The translations under genes and the position numbers were made by a program. The notes beneath the pieces were generated by a model. The model was not told the origin of the DNA, ran no database searches, and saw only the letters and a program-made list of their open reading frames with translations. A stretch of 7,659 nucleotides of DNA from CAYYAU01 sp964469765 [NCBI: uncultured Clostridia bacterium] (GTDB lineage: Bacteria; UBA6262; WVXT01; CAYYAU01), in contig CAYYAU010000054.1 of the NCBI GenBank assembly GCA_964469765.1, positions 1 through 7,659 on the forward strand, written 5' to 3'. Of this stretch, positions 1-5,975 are shown one piece after another. Numbering within the stretch: the first letter of the stretch is position 1; the number at the start of each line of letters is the position of its first letter.

Positions 1-444
1 ATCGCCTCTCCAGTAGGCTCCTGAAACCCTTAATAATTTAAAGAATTTTACCTTTCCAGTTGAATCAATATGAGGTCCTCTACATAAATCTATAAACTCT
101 CCATGTTGATATATTGTTACAACATCATCCAGTATTTCTTCTAAAATTTCAACTTTATATACCTCACCTATTTTTTTAAATAATTCAATAGCATCTTTCT
201 TATTGATTTCTTTTCTTACAAAAGGAAGATTTCTATTAATTATTTCTTTCATTTTTTGAGAAATCATTTTGAGGTCGTTATCATTAAACGACCTTTCTAC
301 GTCAAAATCATAATAAAAACCTTCTGAAATAGCAGGACCTATTCCTAACCTTACATTAGGAAAAAGTTCTTTCACAGCTGATGCCATAATATGGCTTGTT
401 GAATGACGAAGAGTTTCAAGATTAAATTCTTGATTTTTTTCCAT
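1..444 (-). CDS. thrS: threonyl-tRNA synthetase, N-terminal part (3' end outside window)
   Basis: This is the first 148 codons of threonine-tRNA ligase, the cytoplasmic enzyme that charges tRNA-Thr; the frame is open to the window edge. The visible part is the N2 editing domain that hydrolyses mischarged Ser-tRNA(Thr). It has the H14-x3-H18 pair in HSTSHIM, the GFYYDFD block at about 42-48, and the second zinc-site-like pair C121/H125 in DLCRGPH, followed by SGAYWRGD. All four editing ligands are present. The ATG at 444 has AGGG six bases upstream. The protein begins about ten residues before the editing domain, so the N-terminal TGS (N1) domain of the usual ~640-residue enzyme is absent. No in-frame stop lies just upstream, but the frame runs into tRNA-Val, so a longer start is unlikely. 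The tRNA-Val(GAC) gene ends 25 nt upstream with no terminator between. Catalytic and anticodon-binding domains lie outside the window. Confidence 0.95.
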   Translation of the reverse strand, partial: MEKNQEFNLETLRHSTSHIMASAVKELFPNVRLGIGPAISEGFYYDFDVERSFNDNDLKMISQKMKEIINRNLPFVRKEINKKDAIELFKKIGEVYKVEILEEILDDVVTIYQHGEFIDLCRGPHIDSTGKVKFFKLLRVSGAYWRGD

Positions 445-469
445 CGTATACCCTGTTAATCTTATAACT

Positions 470-546
470 TGGTGGGCGGTATAGGATTTGAACCTATGAC
501 CTTTTGCATGTCAAGCAAACGCGCTAACCAACTGCGCCAACCGCCC
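470..546 (-). tRNA. tRNA-Val(GAC), CCA encoded
   Basis: A full cloverleaf can be drawn: acceptor GGGCGGT/ACCGCCC, D stem GCGC/GCGC, anticodon stem TTTGC/GCAAA around loop TTGACAT (anticodon GAC, valine), variable AGGTC, and T stem ATAGG/CCTAT with loop TTCAAAT. The discriminator is A at 473 and a genomic CCA follows at 472-470. This is the only one of the six intact tRNAs here with an encoded CCA. It reads GUC/GUU valine codons and complements the TAC isoacceptor at 5664-5735. It precedes thrS by 25 nt and probably shares its transcript. Confidence 0.97.
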
Positions 547-588
547 AAAAATAAGTCGTTAGTTATATTAAGTGTAAAATTACGATTT

Positions 589-617
589 ATTTTATAATAT
601 TTAAAAACAAGTGTCAA
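589..617 (-). promoter_or_regulatory. sigma-70-type promoter for tRNA-Val(GAC) (and probably thrS)
   Basis: On the minus strand there is a perfect -35 TTGACA at 617-612, a 17-nt spacer, and a -10 TAAAAT (5 of 6) at 594-589. The expected start is near 582, about 36 nt before the tRNA. The -35 lies in the loop of the inverted repeat at 604-626. No promoter is seen between the tRNA and thrS, so this one probably serves both. Confidence 0.75.
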
Positions 618-626
618 TCTTGTTTT
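604..626 (-). terminator. hairpin after the SCP2 gene, overlapping the tRNA-Val promoter
   Basis: In the transcribed strand AAAACAAG (626-619) pairs with CTTGTTTT (611-604) around a 7-nt loop ATTGACA, giving an 8-bp stem that runs into five T's. It starts 28 nt past the SCP2 stop codon and can act as a weak intrinsic terminator for the patatin-dehydrogenase-SCP2 operon. The stem has only two G:C pairs, so efficiency is doubtful. Its loop holds the -35 box of the next transcription unit. Confidence 0.5.
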
Positions 627-653
627 AAAAATTACTATAATTTCTCAAAGATA

Positions 654-1046
654 TTAAAATTTGGTTGGAATATTTCTTAGAATTTTAAGCCAAGCCTCTA
701 TTCCCTTAATATTTCTAAATAAATAAATAAAATTTCCTCTGATTTCTATATATCTATCAATGTATCCTTCCTTTAAATCCATAATGCCTTTAAGAACTTT
801 TATCCAGTTGTTATATTTTCCGGATAAGATAAAATCTACATTTGGTTTTTCCCCAAGCCACACATCTGAAATATTTCCTTGTTTTACTGAAAATCCTACA
901 ATTTTTGTTCTATTTCTTGAAAATATTAGATTAATTAGATATGTACCCGTTTCTTCTTTTGCTTTCTTAAGATAGTCTTTATTCTTATTACATCTTCTTT
1001 GCATTTCTTTTAAATACGATAATGAAGCAAACTTTATTCTTTTCAT
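654..1046 (-). CDS. SCP2 sterol-binding-domain-like protein
   Basis: A 130-residue protein whose central and C-terminal part (about 55-125) resembles the SCP2 lipid-binding fold. An acidic/aromatic strand with NVDFILSGKY is followed by a tryptophan and a VLKGIMDLKEGYID segment, then strand IEIRGNFIYLFRN and a C-terminal helix; this is the usual order in which a 'G-k-d-p' helix precedes a G(N/D) strand. Such proteins bind fatty acyl chains or other hydrophobic ligands in the cytoplasm. No signal peptide or membrane segment is visible. The first ~40 residues are very basic. The ATG at 1046 is 17 nt behind the stop of the alcohol dehydrogenase gene, so this looks like the last gene of a three-gene operon starting with a patatin-like lipase. 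The match is by motif pattern, without a catalytic signature. Confidence 0.7.
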   Translation of the reverse strand: MKRIKFASLSYLKEMQRRCNKNKDYLKKAKEETGTYLINLIFSRNRTKIVGFSVKQGNISDVWLGEKPNVDFILSGKYNNWIKVLKGIMDLKEGYIDRYIEIRGNFIYLFRNIKGIEAWLKILRNIPTKF

Positions 1047-1063
1047 CTCTATTTATACCTTTC

Positions 1064-2083
1064 TTAAAACTGCACAATTACCTTTACTAAATTACTTTCT
1101 GATTTTGTTAAAGGAACAAATCCATCTTCAACAACTTGTTCTAAAGAAACTATTCTGGTAATAAGTTGTAAGGGATTAATCTTCCTATCTTTAATGAGTT
1201 TTATAGCTTCGGGATAATCTTCATATAAAGAGGCAAGGCTGGCTTTAATTCTAACCTGCCTCATCACAACCGCCATAAAATCTATCTCAACAGGTGTTAG
1301 ACATAACGATAAGACAAAAACCTCTCCTCCCCTTCTTACTAATGTAACGCTGTCTTGCAACACTTTTGAAGCACCAGAACAATCAAATATTATATCCACA
1401 CCATAATTAGAAGTAAACTTATCTAAGAAAAGAAAAAGATTCTTTTCCTTAGGATTAATTACCTCTTTAGCTCCTAATTTCTTTGCTAACTTTATTCTGA
1501 AAGGATTTATCTCAGAAACAAAGACTTCTTTAACTCCGATTGCTTTTAAATATTGTAATGCAAGTAAACCCAATCCTCCTGCCCCAGTAATTAATACTTT
1601 ATCATTTATCTTTAAAGAGGAATTCTTTACTGCTCTTATTACATCAGTTAAAGGGTCAACTAAAACAGCCTTTTTTAAACTTACATCATTTGGAATGATA
1701 TGAATTCTTTCTTGAGGGAGCTTTATATACTCAGCCATTGCTCCATCTTTTGTTAACCCAAATGAATATGAACCTTTCTCACAAAGATAAAACAATCTCT
1801 TCTTACAAAAATAACATTCTCCACAAGGAATAAGTCCTCCTGCAGTAACTTTATCTCCAATCTTATACCTTTTAACATTCTTGCCTTTCTCAACAATAAC
1901 TCCTGAAAACTCATGACCTATAACCACGCCTGTTTTATACATTCCAGTCCTATATGCACCAACATCAGAACCACAAATTCCACAATATTTTGTCTTTATT
2001 AAAACATCATTAATTCCTATTTTAGGAATAGGGATATCTTTAACTTTAATATTTTCTTGACCATAAAATACAGCTGCTTTCAT
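1064..2083 (-). CDS. zinc-dependent medium-chain alcohol/polyol dehydrogenase
   Basis: A complete 339-residue member of the medium-chain dehydrogenase/reductase superfamily (sorbitol/threonine dehydrogenase-like), catalysing NAD(P)-linked oxidation of an alcohol. Catalytic zinc ligands are visible as C37 in CGICGSD and H57-E58 in GHEFSG. The structural-zinc lobe has C87, C90, C93 and C101. The Rossmann glycine motif G-A-G-G-L-G is at 167-172, and an acidic E191 at the end of the second strand favours NAD over NADP. The length is normal. The ATG at 2083 has GGAAG eight bases upstream. It lies 25 nt after the patatin-like gene and 17 nt before the SCP2-like gene, which suggests co-transcription and possibly a lipid-derived alcohol as substrate. 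The true substrate cannot be read from the sequence. Confidence 0.93.
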   Translation of the reverse strand: MKAAVFYGQENIKVKDIPIPKIGINDVLIKTKYCGICGSDVGAYRTGMYKTGVVIGHEFSGVIVEKGKNVKRYKIGDKVTAGGLIPCGECYFCKKRLFYLCEKGSYSFGLTKDGAMAEYIKLPQERIHIIPNDVSLKKAVLVDPLTDVIRAVKNSSLKINDKVLITGAGGLGLLALQYLKAIGVKEVFVSEINPFRIKLAKKLGAKEVINPKEKNLFLFLDKFTSNYGVDIIFDCSGASKVLQDSVTLVRRGGEVFVLSLCLTPVEIDFMAVVMRQVRIKASLASLYEDYPEAIKLIKDRKINPLQLITRIVSLEQVVEDGFVPLTKSESNLVKVIVQF

Positions 2084-2108
2084 CTTTTTATCTTCCTTAT
2101 AGATATCC

Positions 2109-3008
2109 TTACTTTTTCTTAAAGAAATTACCGAAAATTTGAAGAAAAGTCTTTCTTTTTAACTCCTTTTTAATATAATCAATTTTACTCAAAGCAGCTT
2201 TTTCTCCAGAACCAATACAGTATTCATACTTTGAGAAATCAAACCAGTTAACATTTTTTATATCTCCTGCAATTATAAAATCTGCGTTTTTTAGTTCTGA
2301 CTTTTCTAAATAATCTACCATTATATCTTCTGTCCTTAAAAGCACACTAATATCACTTCTAATATTTTTCTGAGAAGGTAATTCCTTTGAAGGAACCGAT
2401 GCAATAACAATATCTGCTCCATTCTCCTTAAGTGTCTCAACAGGAACAATACTTGCAACTCCTCCATCTACTAGTATCCAATCATCCCAAGGAACAAACT
2501 GAAAGTATCCTGGAATAGAAATGGATGCCTGTACTGCTTTTCTTAAAGGACCTTTTTTTAAATTAATTTTTTTTCCAGTAATTAAATCAACCACCACAGC
2601 AATAAAAGGAATTTTGGTATCTTGTATATCTATATCCGGAAAAATATGCGAAAGAAACTCATTCATCTGTTCCCTAAGTACAGGGCACACTATAGACTCT
2701 AATAAAGAACGATGTCTAAAAAATATTGACACAGCTTTACCTATAGAGATTCTTGGCTCTTCTTTAAATCTGGATAAATTTAATCTCTTGAATCTTTCAC
2801 TATTTATAAAGGTGCGGGCTGTCTGTTCTAATTTTATTGAATTTTGTTCAATTGAATATAAAGCCCCAACCATACAGCCCATACTTGTGCCAGCTATCAT
2901 ATGGATTGGGATTCTATTCATTTCTAAAATCTTAAGAACACCTATATGAAAGAGTCCTTTTGCTCCTCCACCGCTTAATGCTAATCCGATCTTTTTTTTC
3001 TTAAACAT
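2109..3008 (-). CDS. patatin-like phospholipase (RssA/NTE-type serine acyl hydrolase)
   Basis: A patatin-domain lipid acyl hydrolase with a Ser-Asp dyad. Residue numbers here count from the TTG at 3020: oxyanion loop SGGGAKG at 16-22, nucleophile elbow GTSMG with S46, the conserved ASISIPGYF segment at 165-173, and catalytic D185 in VDGG. No signal peptide or strong membrane segment is seen, so a cytoplasmic or membrane-associated enzyme acting on phospholipid or acyl esters is likely. I prefer the ATG at 3008 (299 residues, MFKKKKIGLAL), which puts the first strand right after the start; the TTG at 3020 would add four residues. Neither has a clear ribosome-binding site. The gene starts about 25 nt beyond the tRNA terminator hairpin, so its promoter must be inside that segment or it depends on read-through. 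It is the first gene of the operon with the dehydrogenase and SCP2 genes. Confidence 0.92.
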   Translation of the reverse strand: MFKKKKIGLALSGGGAKGLFHIGVLKILEMNRIPIHMIAGTSMGCMVGALYSIEQNSIKLEQTARTFINSERFKRLNLSRFKEEPRISIGKAVSIFFRHRSLLESIVCPVLREQMNEFLSHIFPDIDIQDTKIPFIAVVVDLITGKKINLKKGPLRKAVQASISIPGYFQFVPWDDWILVDGGVASIVPVETLKENGADIVIASVPSKELPSQKNIRSDISVLLRTEDIMVDYLEKSELKNADFIIAGDIKNVNWFDFSKYEYCIGSGEKAALSKIDYIKKELKRKTFLQIFGNFFKKK

Positions 3009-3033
3009 TTTAAAAAACAAAATGTAAAATTAA

Positions 3034-3064
3034 AAAGCATCCCTTCTTCTTTTAAGGATGCTTT
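3034..3064 (-). terminator. intrinsic terminator after the tRNA-Leu/fMet unit
   Basis: On the minus strand AAAGCATCC (3064-3056) pairs perfectly with GGATGCTTT (3042-3034) around a 13-nt loop, and the stem runs into five T's then AATTTT. It lies 31 nt past the initiator tRNA and directly before the patatin-like gene. A run of T's on this strand only shows that it acts on minus-strand transcription. Confidence 0.75.
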
Positions 3065-3094
3065 CTATATAAAATTTATACATTGAAGTTTTAT

Positions 3095-3168
<74 letters not shown>

Positions 3169-3210
3169 ATTTTCTAAAATTATTAATTTATTAAAAGCTG
3201 TTCTTAACCA

Positions 3211-3297
3211 TGCCGGAGGCCGGACTCGAACCGGCACAGTCTTTGAAAGACCGACGGATTTTAAGTCCGTAGCGTCTACCAATTCCGCCACTCCGGC
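3211..3297 (-). tRNA. tRNA-Leu(TAA)
   Basis: Class II tRNA of 87 nt: acceptor GCCGGAG/CTCCGGC, anticodon stem ACGGA/TCCGT around loop CTTAAAA (anticodon TAA), a long variable arm of the leucine type (TCGGTCTTTCAAAGACTG region) and T arm GCCGG-TTCGAGT-CCGGC. The discriminator is A at 3211, as leucine requires, and no CCA is encoded. It reads UUA/UUG codons. A near-consensus promoter lies immediately upstream. Confidence 0.96.
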
Positions 3298-3314
3298 GAA
3301 AGTAACGCGGTGTC

Positions 3315-3343
3315 ATTATATGAAATTTTTTCTTATTGGTCAA
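3315..3343 (-). promoter_or_regulatory. sigma-70-type promoter for tRNA-Leu and tRNA-fMet
   Basis: Minus strand: -35 TTGACC (5 of 6) at 3343-3338, a spacer of exactly 17 nt, and a perfect -10 TATAAT at 3320-3315. The predicted start is about 11 nt before the mature tRNA-Leu 5' end. With the terminator at 3034-3064 this bounds a two-tRNA unit. Confidence 0.85.
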
Positions 3344-3433
3344 GTAATAATAAACCTAAACTCTTTCAACTTTCGATTCTCAAATTTCGAATTTCTGCTC
3401 CGCTTTCAGTAGAACAAGAAATAGAGTCTCATC

Positions 3434-3509
3434 CGGGGGCGATGGGATTTGAACCCACGATCTTGGCCTTGACAGGGCCACGTGTTAGACCAATCTACAC
3501 CACGCCCCC
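3434..3509 (-). tRNA. tRNA-Asp(GTC)
   Basis: Acceptor GGGGGCG/CGCCCCC, D stem GTGT/ACAC, anticodon stem TGGCC/GGCCA around loop CTGTCAA (anticodon GTC), and T stem GTGGG/CCCAT with one G:U pair and loop TTCAAAT. The discriminator is G at 3434, the aspartate identity base. No CCA is encoded. The 90 nt between it and the tRNA-Leu promoter hold no gene or clear terminator. Confidence 0.96.
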
Positions 3510-3521
3510 CTCTTTTCTGTA

Positions 3522-3549
3522 AATCTATATATGGCATCAATACACTCAA
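3522..3549 (-). promoter_or_regulatory. possible promoter for tRNA-Asp
   Basis: Minus strand: TTGAGT (3549-3544), a 16-nt spacer and TAGATT (3527-3522), each 4 of 6 to consensus, ending 12 nt before the tRNA. Weaker than the other tRNA promoters here; the position is right but the boxes are not decisive. No convincing terminator for hppA was found between 3510 and 3674, so read-through from hppA is also possible. Confidence 0.35.
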
Positions 3550-3674
3550 CTTCTTAGGACAAAAGAACTTTCATCTGTATTCTGTTTTTTATGTTGAAAA
3601 TAAATTTGAGAAAATTTGTTTTCTACTTTTCTCTTTTCTTTTTTGTTCTAAATAAAATTTATTTTAACTCTATT

Positions 3675-5636
3675 TTATTTCAATAATAGCGGAGCAAAGA
3701 CTAAAGAAACTATTGCCATAAGTTTTATCAGAATGTTCATTGAAGGGCCTGCTGTGTCTTTAAATGGGTCTCCAACTGTATCTCCTACGATAGATGCTTT
3801 ATGAATATCTGTCCCTTTTCCTCCTAAATTCCCTTGTTCAATCCATTTCTTTGCATTATCCCATGAGGCTCCACCATTAGTCATCATTAATCCCAAAAGC
3901 ACACCGCAAACAGTTGCTCCTGCTAAAAATCCCCCTAATGCTTCCTTGCCAATTAAAAATCCAACTAAAAGAGGAACTGAAACTGCTAATAAACCAGGAA
4001 TTATCATCTCTTTTAATGCATTTTTAGTAACAATATCAACACACTGTTTTGTATTTGGTTTTGTCTTTCCTTCCATAAGACCGACTATAGTTCTAAACTG
4101 ATGTCTTATCTCATCAACCATCTTGTTTGCAGTTTTACCAACCGCTTTTAAAGTAAATGCTGAAACAATAAACGGCATAAGTCCACCCATAAAAAGTCCA
4201 ATTATTGTCTGAGAATCGGTTAAGTTTATTGAAATCAATTTAGCGGTTTTTTGGTATGCAGAAAATAATGCAAGCGCAGTAAGAGCAGCTGAACCAATTG
4301 CAAATCCTTTTCCAATTGCAGCTGTAGTGTTACCTAATGCATCAAGGCGATCAGTAATTTTTCTTATTTCTGGCTGTACATCAGGTGACATTTCAGCAAT
4401 TCCACCTGCATTATCTGCAATCGGCCCATACGAATCTGTAGACATTACAATTCCAATAGTTGAAAGCATACCAACAGCTGCAATAGCAATTCCATATAAC
4501 CCACTAAATCTATATGAAACAAATATTGCTACACAAATTGTTAATACAGGTAAAACGGTGCTTTCAAACCCTACAGATAGCCCTGTAATGATATTTGTAG
4601 CTGGTCCTGATTTACTACTGTGTGCAATCCTCTTTATAGGAGCTCCCGAAGTGAAATATTCACTTTCAAGCCCAATAAATATTCCTGTTAATAATCCACT
4701 TAGTACAGCCCAAAACTCATTTAGTCTTCCAAGAATCAATCTTGCACTGAAAAATGCTCCAAGAAGAAAGATAACTCCACTTATATATGTCGCAAATCTT
4801 AAGGCTGATTGGGGATTTATTTTTCTTAGTAGGTTAATTGAAAATATTCCAATCATAGACGCAATAAGCCCTATTGCTATTAATATTAAAGGAAGAACCA
4901 TCCATCGGATAGGATGCAACAGTGTAGCACCAATTGCCATAGTAGCAACAACAGAACCCACATAAGATTCAAACAAATCTGCTCCCATCCCAGCGGTATC
5001 ACCAACATTATCACCTACATTATCAGCAATTACTCCTGGGTTTCTTGGGTCATCTTCAGGTATACCGGCCTCTACTTTTCCGACAAGATCTGCCCCTACA
5101 TCAGCGCTTTTAGTGTAGATACCACCTCCCACACGAGCAAACAACGCCACAGAGCTGGCTCCCATTGCAAAACCATTTATTATAAAAGGATCCTTTGTAA
5201 ATAAAAAAAACATCCCTAACCCGATAAGGCCTAAAGATGCAACTGAAATTCCCATTACAGAGCCACCTTTAAATGCAATAATTAATGCCTCAGATATGCC
5301 TCCTTTAATTGCACCTTGACATGTAGGTGAACTTGATCTGGTTGCACTTTGCATACCGAAAAATCCTGCTAACATAGAAAATATCGCACCATTAAGATAA
5401 GCAATGCCTGTGGCGAAACTTAAAAATTTAACAAGTATTATAAATACAACTAACATAAATAATCCGATAATCTGATACTCCCTTTTTAAAAATACCATTG
5501 CTCCTAAATGTATCTCATCTGAAATCTCCTGCATATTTTTACTGCCTGGACTTCTACTTTTTATATAGAGATAATTTAATAAAGCAAAACCAAGTCCTAA
5601 AATACCAATAGCTGGTAAGATTTTCAGTAGACCCAT
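3675..5636 (-). CDS. hppA: membrane-bound K+-dependent ion-translocating pyrophosphatase
   Basis: A 653-residue integral membrane pyrophosphatase that couples PPi hydrolysis to outward cation pumping; the length and roughly 15-16 hydrophobic segments fit the family. The active-site blocks are intact: [15 protein letters not shown] (about 175-189), DDPRNP (196-200) then the DNVGDNVGD loop (205-213), [14 protein letters not shown] (399-412), and [14 protein letters not shown] near the C-terminus. The K+-dependence signature is visible: NTTAAIGKG has A439 and G442 where K+-independent enzymes have Lys and Thr. D220 and E223 in [10 protein letters not shown] match the gate of Na+-type pumps, so Na+ (or Na+/H+) transport is inferred, not proved. 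The ATG at 5636 has a strong AAAGGAG (5651-5645). It starts 27 nt after tRNA-Val(TAC) with no separate promoter, which suggests a shared transcript. tRNA-Asp lies downstream. Confidence 0.96.
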   Translation of the reverse strand: MGLLKILPAIGILGLGFALLNYLYIKSRSPGSKNMQEISDEIHLGAMVFLKREYQIIGLFMLVVFIILVKFLSFATGIAYLNGAIFSMLAGFFGMQSATRSSSPTCQGAIKGGISEALIIAFKGGSVMGISVASLGLIGLGMFFLFTKDPFIINGFAMGASSVALFARVGGGIYTKSADVGADLVGKVEAGIPEDDPRNPGVIADNVGDNVGDTAGMGADLFESYVGSVVATMAIGATLLHPIRWMVLPLILIAIGLIASMIGIFSINLLRKINPQSALRFATYISGVIFLLGAFFSARLILGRLNEFWAVLSGLLTGIFIGLESEYFTSGAPIKRIAHSSKSGPATNIITGLSVGFESTVLPVLTICVAIFVSYRFSGLYGIAIAAVGMLSTIGIVMSTDSYGPIADNAGGIAEMSPDVQPEIRKITDRLDALGNTTAAIGKGFAIGSAALTALALFSAYQKTAKLISINLTDSQTIIGLFMGGLMPFIVSAFTLKAVGKTANKMVDEIRHQFRTIVGLMEGKTKPNTKQCVDIVTKNALKEMIIPGLLAVSVPLLVGFLIGKEALGGFLAGATVCGVLLGLMMTNGGASWDNAKKWIEQGNLGGKGTDIHKASIVGDTVGDPFKDTAGPSMNILIKLMAIVSLVFAPLLLK

Positions 5637-5663
5637 TTAGAAATCTCCTTTCTTGATACACAA

Positions 5664-5735
5664 TGGGCGGAGCAGGACTCGAACCTGCGACCCCTGCCTT
5701 GTAAGGGCAGTGCTCTCCCTCTAAGCTACCCGCCC
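5664..5735 (-). tRNA. tRNA-Val(TAC)
   Basis: Acceptor GGGCGGG/TCCGCCC (one G:U at 7:66), D arm GCTT/GAGC, anticodon stem CTGCC/GGCAG around loop CTTACAA (anticodon TAC, valine), variable GGGTC, T arm GCAGG-TTCGAGT-CCTGC, discriminator A at 5664, no encoded CCA. It is the only complete copy in a tandem array where positions 1-48 occur twice more upstream. A TATAAT lies 18 nt before its 5' end. hppA follows after 27 nt. Confidence 0.97.
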
Positions 5736-5752
5736 ATTATCTCTCTTTTTTC

Positions 5753-5758
5753 ATTATA
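5753..5758 (-). promoter_or_regulatory. -10 TATAAT upstream of intact tRNA-Val(TAC)
   Basis: A perfect TATAAT on the minus strand, 17 nt of purine-rich leader before the tRNA. No convincing -35 is found at 15-18 nt spacing (the 17-nt position reads ATAGAG) and there is no extended -10 TG. The same box recurs at 5873-5878 upstream of copy B, but not before copy C. Confidence 0.45.
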
Positions 5759-5790
5759 TCTTATTATCAAAACATCTCTATTACGGCGTA

Positions 5791-5808
5791 GTCCCGATAC
5801 CTCGGGAC
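5791..5808. repeat. 18-nt palindrome, copy 1 (7-bp arms)
   Basis: GTCCCGA and TCGGGAC flank a 4-nt loop (TACC on the plus strand). G+C-rich in an AT-rich surrounding. No T run follows on either strand, so it is not a standard intrinsic terminator. It sits exactly where the tRNA T arm should begin. Mobile or dispersed palindromes of this kind are possible, but no copy outside the array is in this window. Confidence 0.9.
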
Positions 5809-5855
5809 GACCCCTGCCTTGTAAGGGCAGTGCTCTCCCTCTAAGCTACCCGCCC
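5809..5855 (-). pseudogene. truncated tRNA-Val(TAC) copy B, T arm replaced
   Basis: Identical to positions 1-48 of the intact tRNA: acceptor 5' strand, D arm, anticodon arm with TAC and the variable loop. The T arm and acceptor 3' strand are missing; at that point the palindrome GTCCCGA-GGTA-TCGGGAC begins (minus strand, 5808-5791), followed by TACGCCG. It cannot be a standard tRNA because the T loop and a proper 3' strand are absent. CGCC after the palindrome could still pair with GGCG of the acceptor 5' strand. Confidence 0.85.
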
Positions 5856-5872
5856 ATTATCTCTCTTTTTTC

Positions 5873-5878
5873 ATTATA
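5873..5878 (-). promoter_or_regulatory. -10 TATAAT upstream of truncated copy B
   Basis: Exact 120-bp-shifted duplicate of the box at 5753-5758. If the first is active, this copy would drive transcription through truncated tRNA B, the palindrome and then the intact tRNA and hppA. Confidence 0.35.
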
Positions 5879-5910
5879 TCTTATTATCAAAACATCTCTA
5901 TTACGGCGTA

Positions 5911-5928
5911 GTCCCGATACCTCGGGAC
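5911..5928. repeat. 18-nt palindrome, copy 2
   Basis: Perfect second copy of the palindrome at 5791-5808, 120 bp away, next to truncated tRNA copy C. Confidence 0.9.
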
Positions 5929-5975
5929 GACCCCTACCTTGTAAGGGCAGTGCTCTCCCTCTAATCTACCCGCCT
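5929..5975 (-). pseudogene. truncated, diverged tRNA-Val(TAC) copy C
   Basis: A third copy of tRNA positions 1-48, with three changes: position 1 is A (5975), the D stem has a mismatch from the change at 5965, and an anticodon-stem pair has become G:U (5936). The anticodon TAC is kept. The same palindrome (5928-5911) follows in place of the T arm. Sequence upstream of its 5' end differs from copies A and B but resembles the segment at 6770-6801. Confidence 0.8.

Larger units (their letters stand above)
5688..5975 (-). repeat. 120-bp tandem repeat array, about 2.4 units
   Basis: Units at 5688-5807, 5808-5927 and partial 5928-5975 repeat with a period of exactly 120 bp. Units 1 and 2 are identical where compared. 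The third has G-to-A at 5936, G-to-T at 5965 and C-to-T at 5975, after which identity ends. In transcription order each unit holds an 18-nt-loop palindrome region, about 53 bp of AT-rich sequence with TATAAT, and positions 1-48 of tRNA-Val(TAC). The repeat edge coincides with the boundary between the tRNA variable loop and T arm. Confidence 0.97.

Noticed and set aside
760-975. 71-residue plus-strand frame opposite the SCP2-like gene
   Set aside because: Shadow of the SCP2-like frame, without start signals or known features.
2521-2949. 142-residue plus-strand frame opposite the patatin gene
   Set aside because: Shadow frame; the minus strand carries all catalytic motifs of a patatin in this stretch.
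3310-3522. 70-residue plus-strand open frame
   Set aside because: It covers tRNA-Asp and the tRNA-Leu promoter; the GAMGFEPT peptide is again an antisense tRNA translation.
3600-3674. Terminator after hppA
   Set aside because: Only very AT-rich 6-bp hairpins such as AGAAAA/TTTTCT are present; the better T run is on the plus strand, where there is no gene.
4327-5204. Two plus-strand frames (4327-4965 and 4914-5204) inside hppA
   Set aside because: Antisense shadows of a strongly conserved gene, with no ribosome-binding site or recognisable domain.
5791-5808. Palindrome as an intrinsic terminator of the truncated tRNAs
   Set aside because: No run of T's follows on either strand.
5688-5975. 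CRISPR array
   Set aside because: The period is 120 bp with near-identical whole units, no short repeat alternating with unique spacers, and no cas genes; the content is tRNA-derived.
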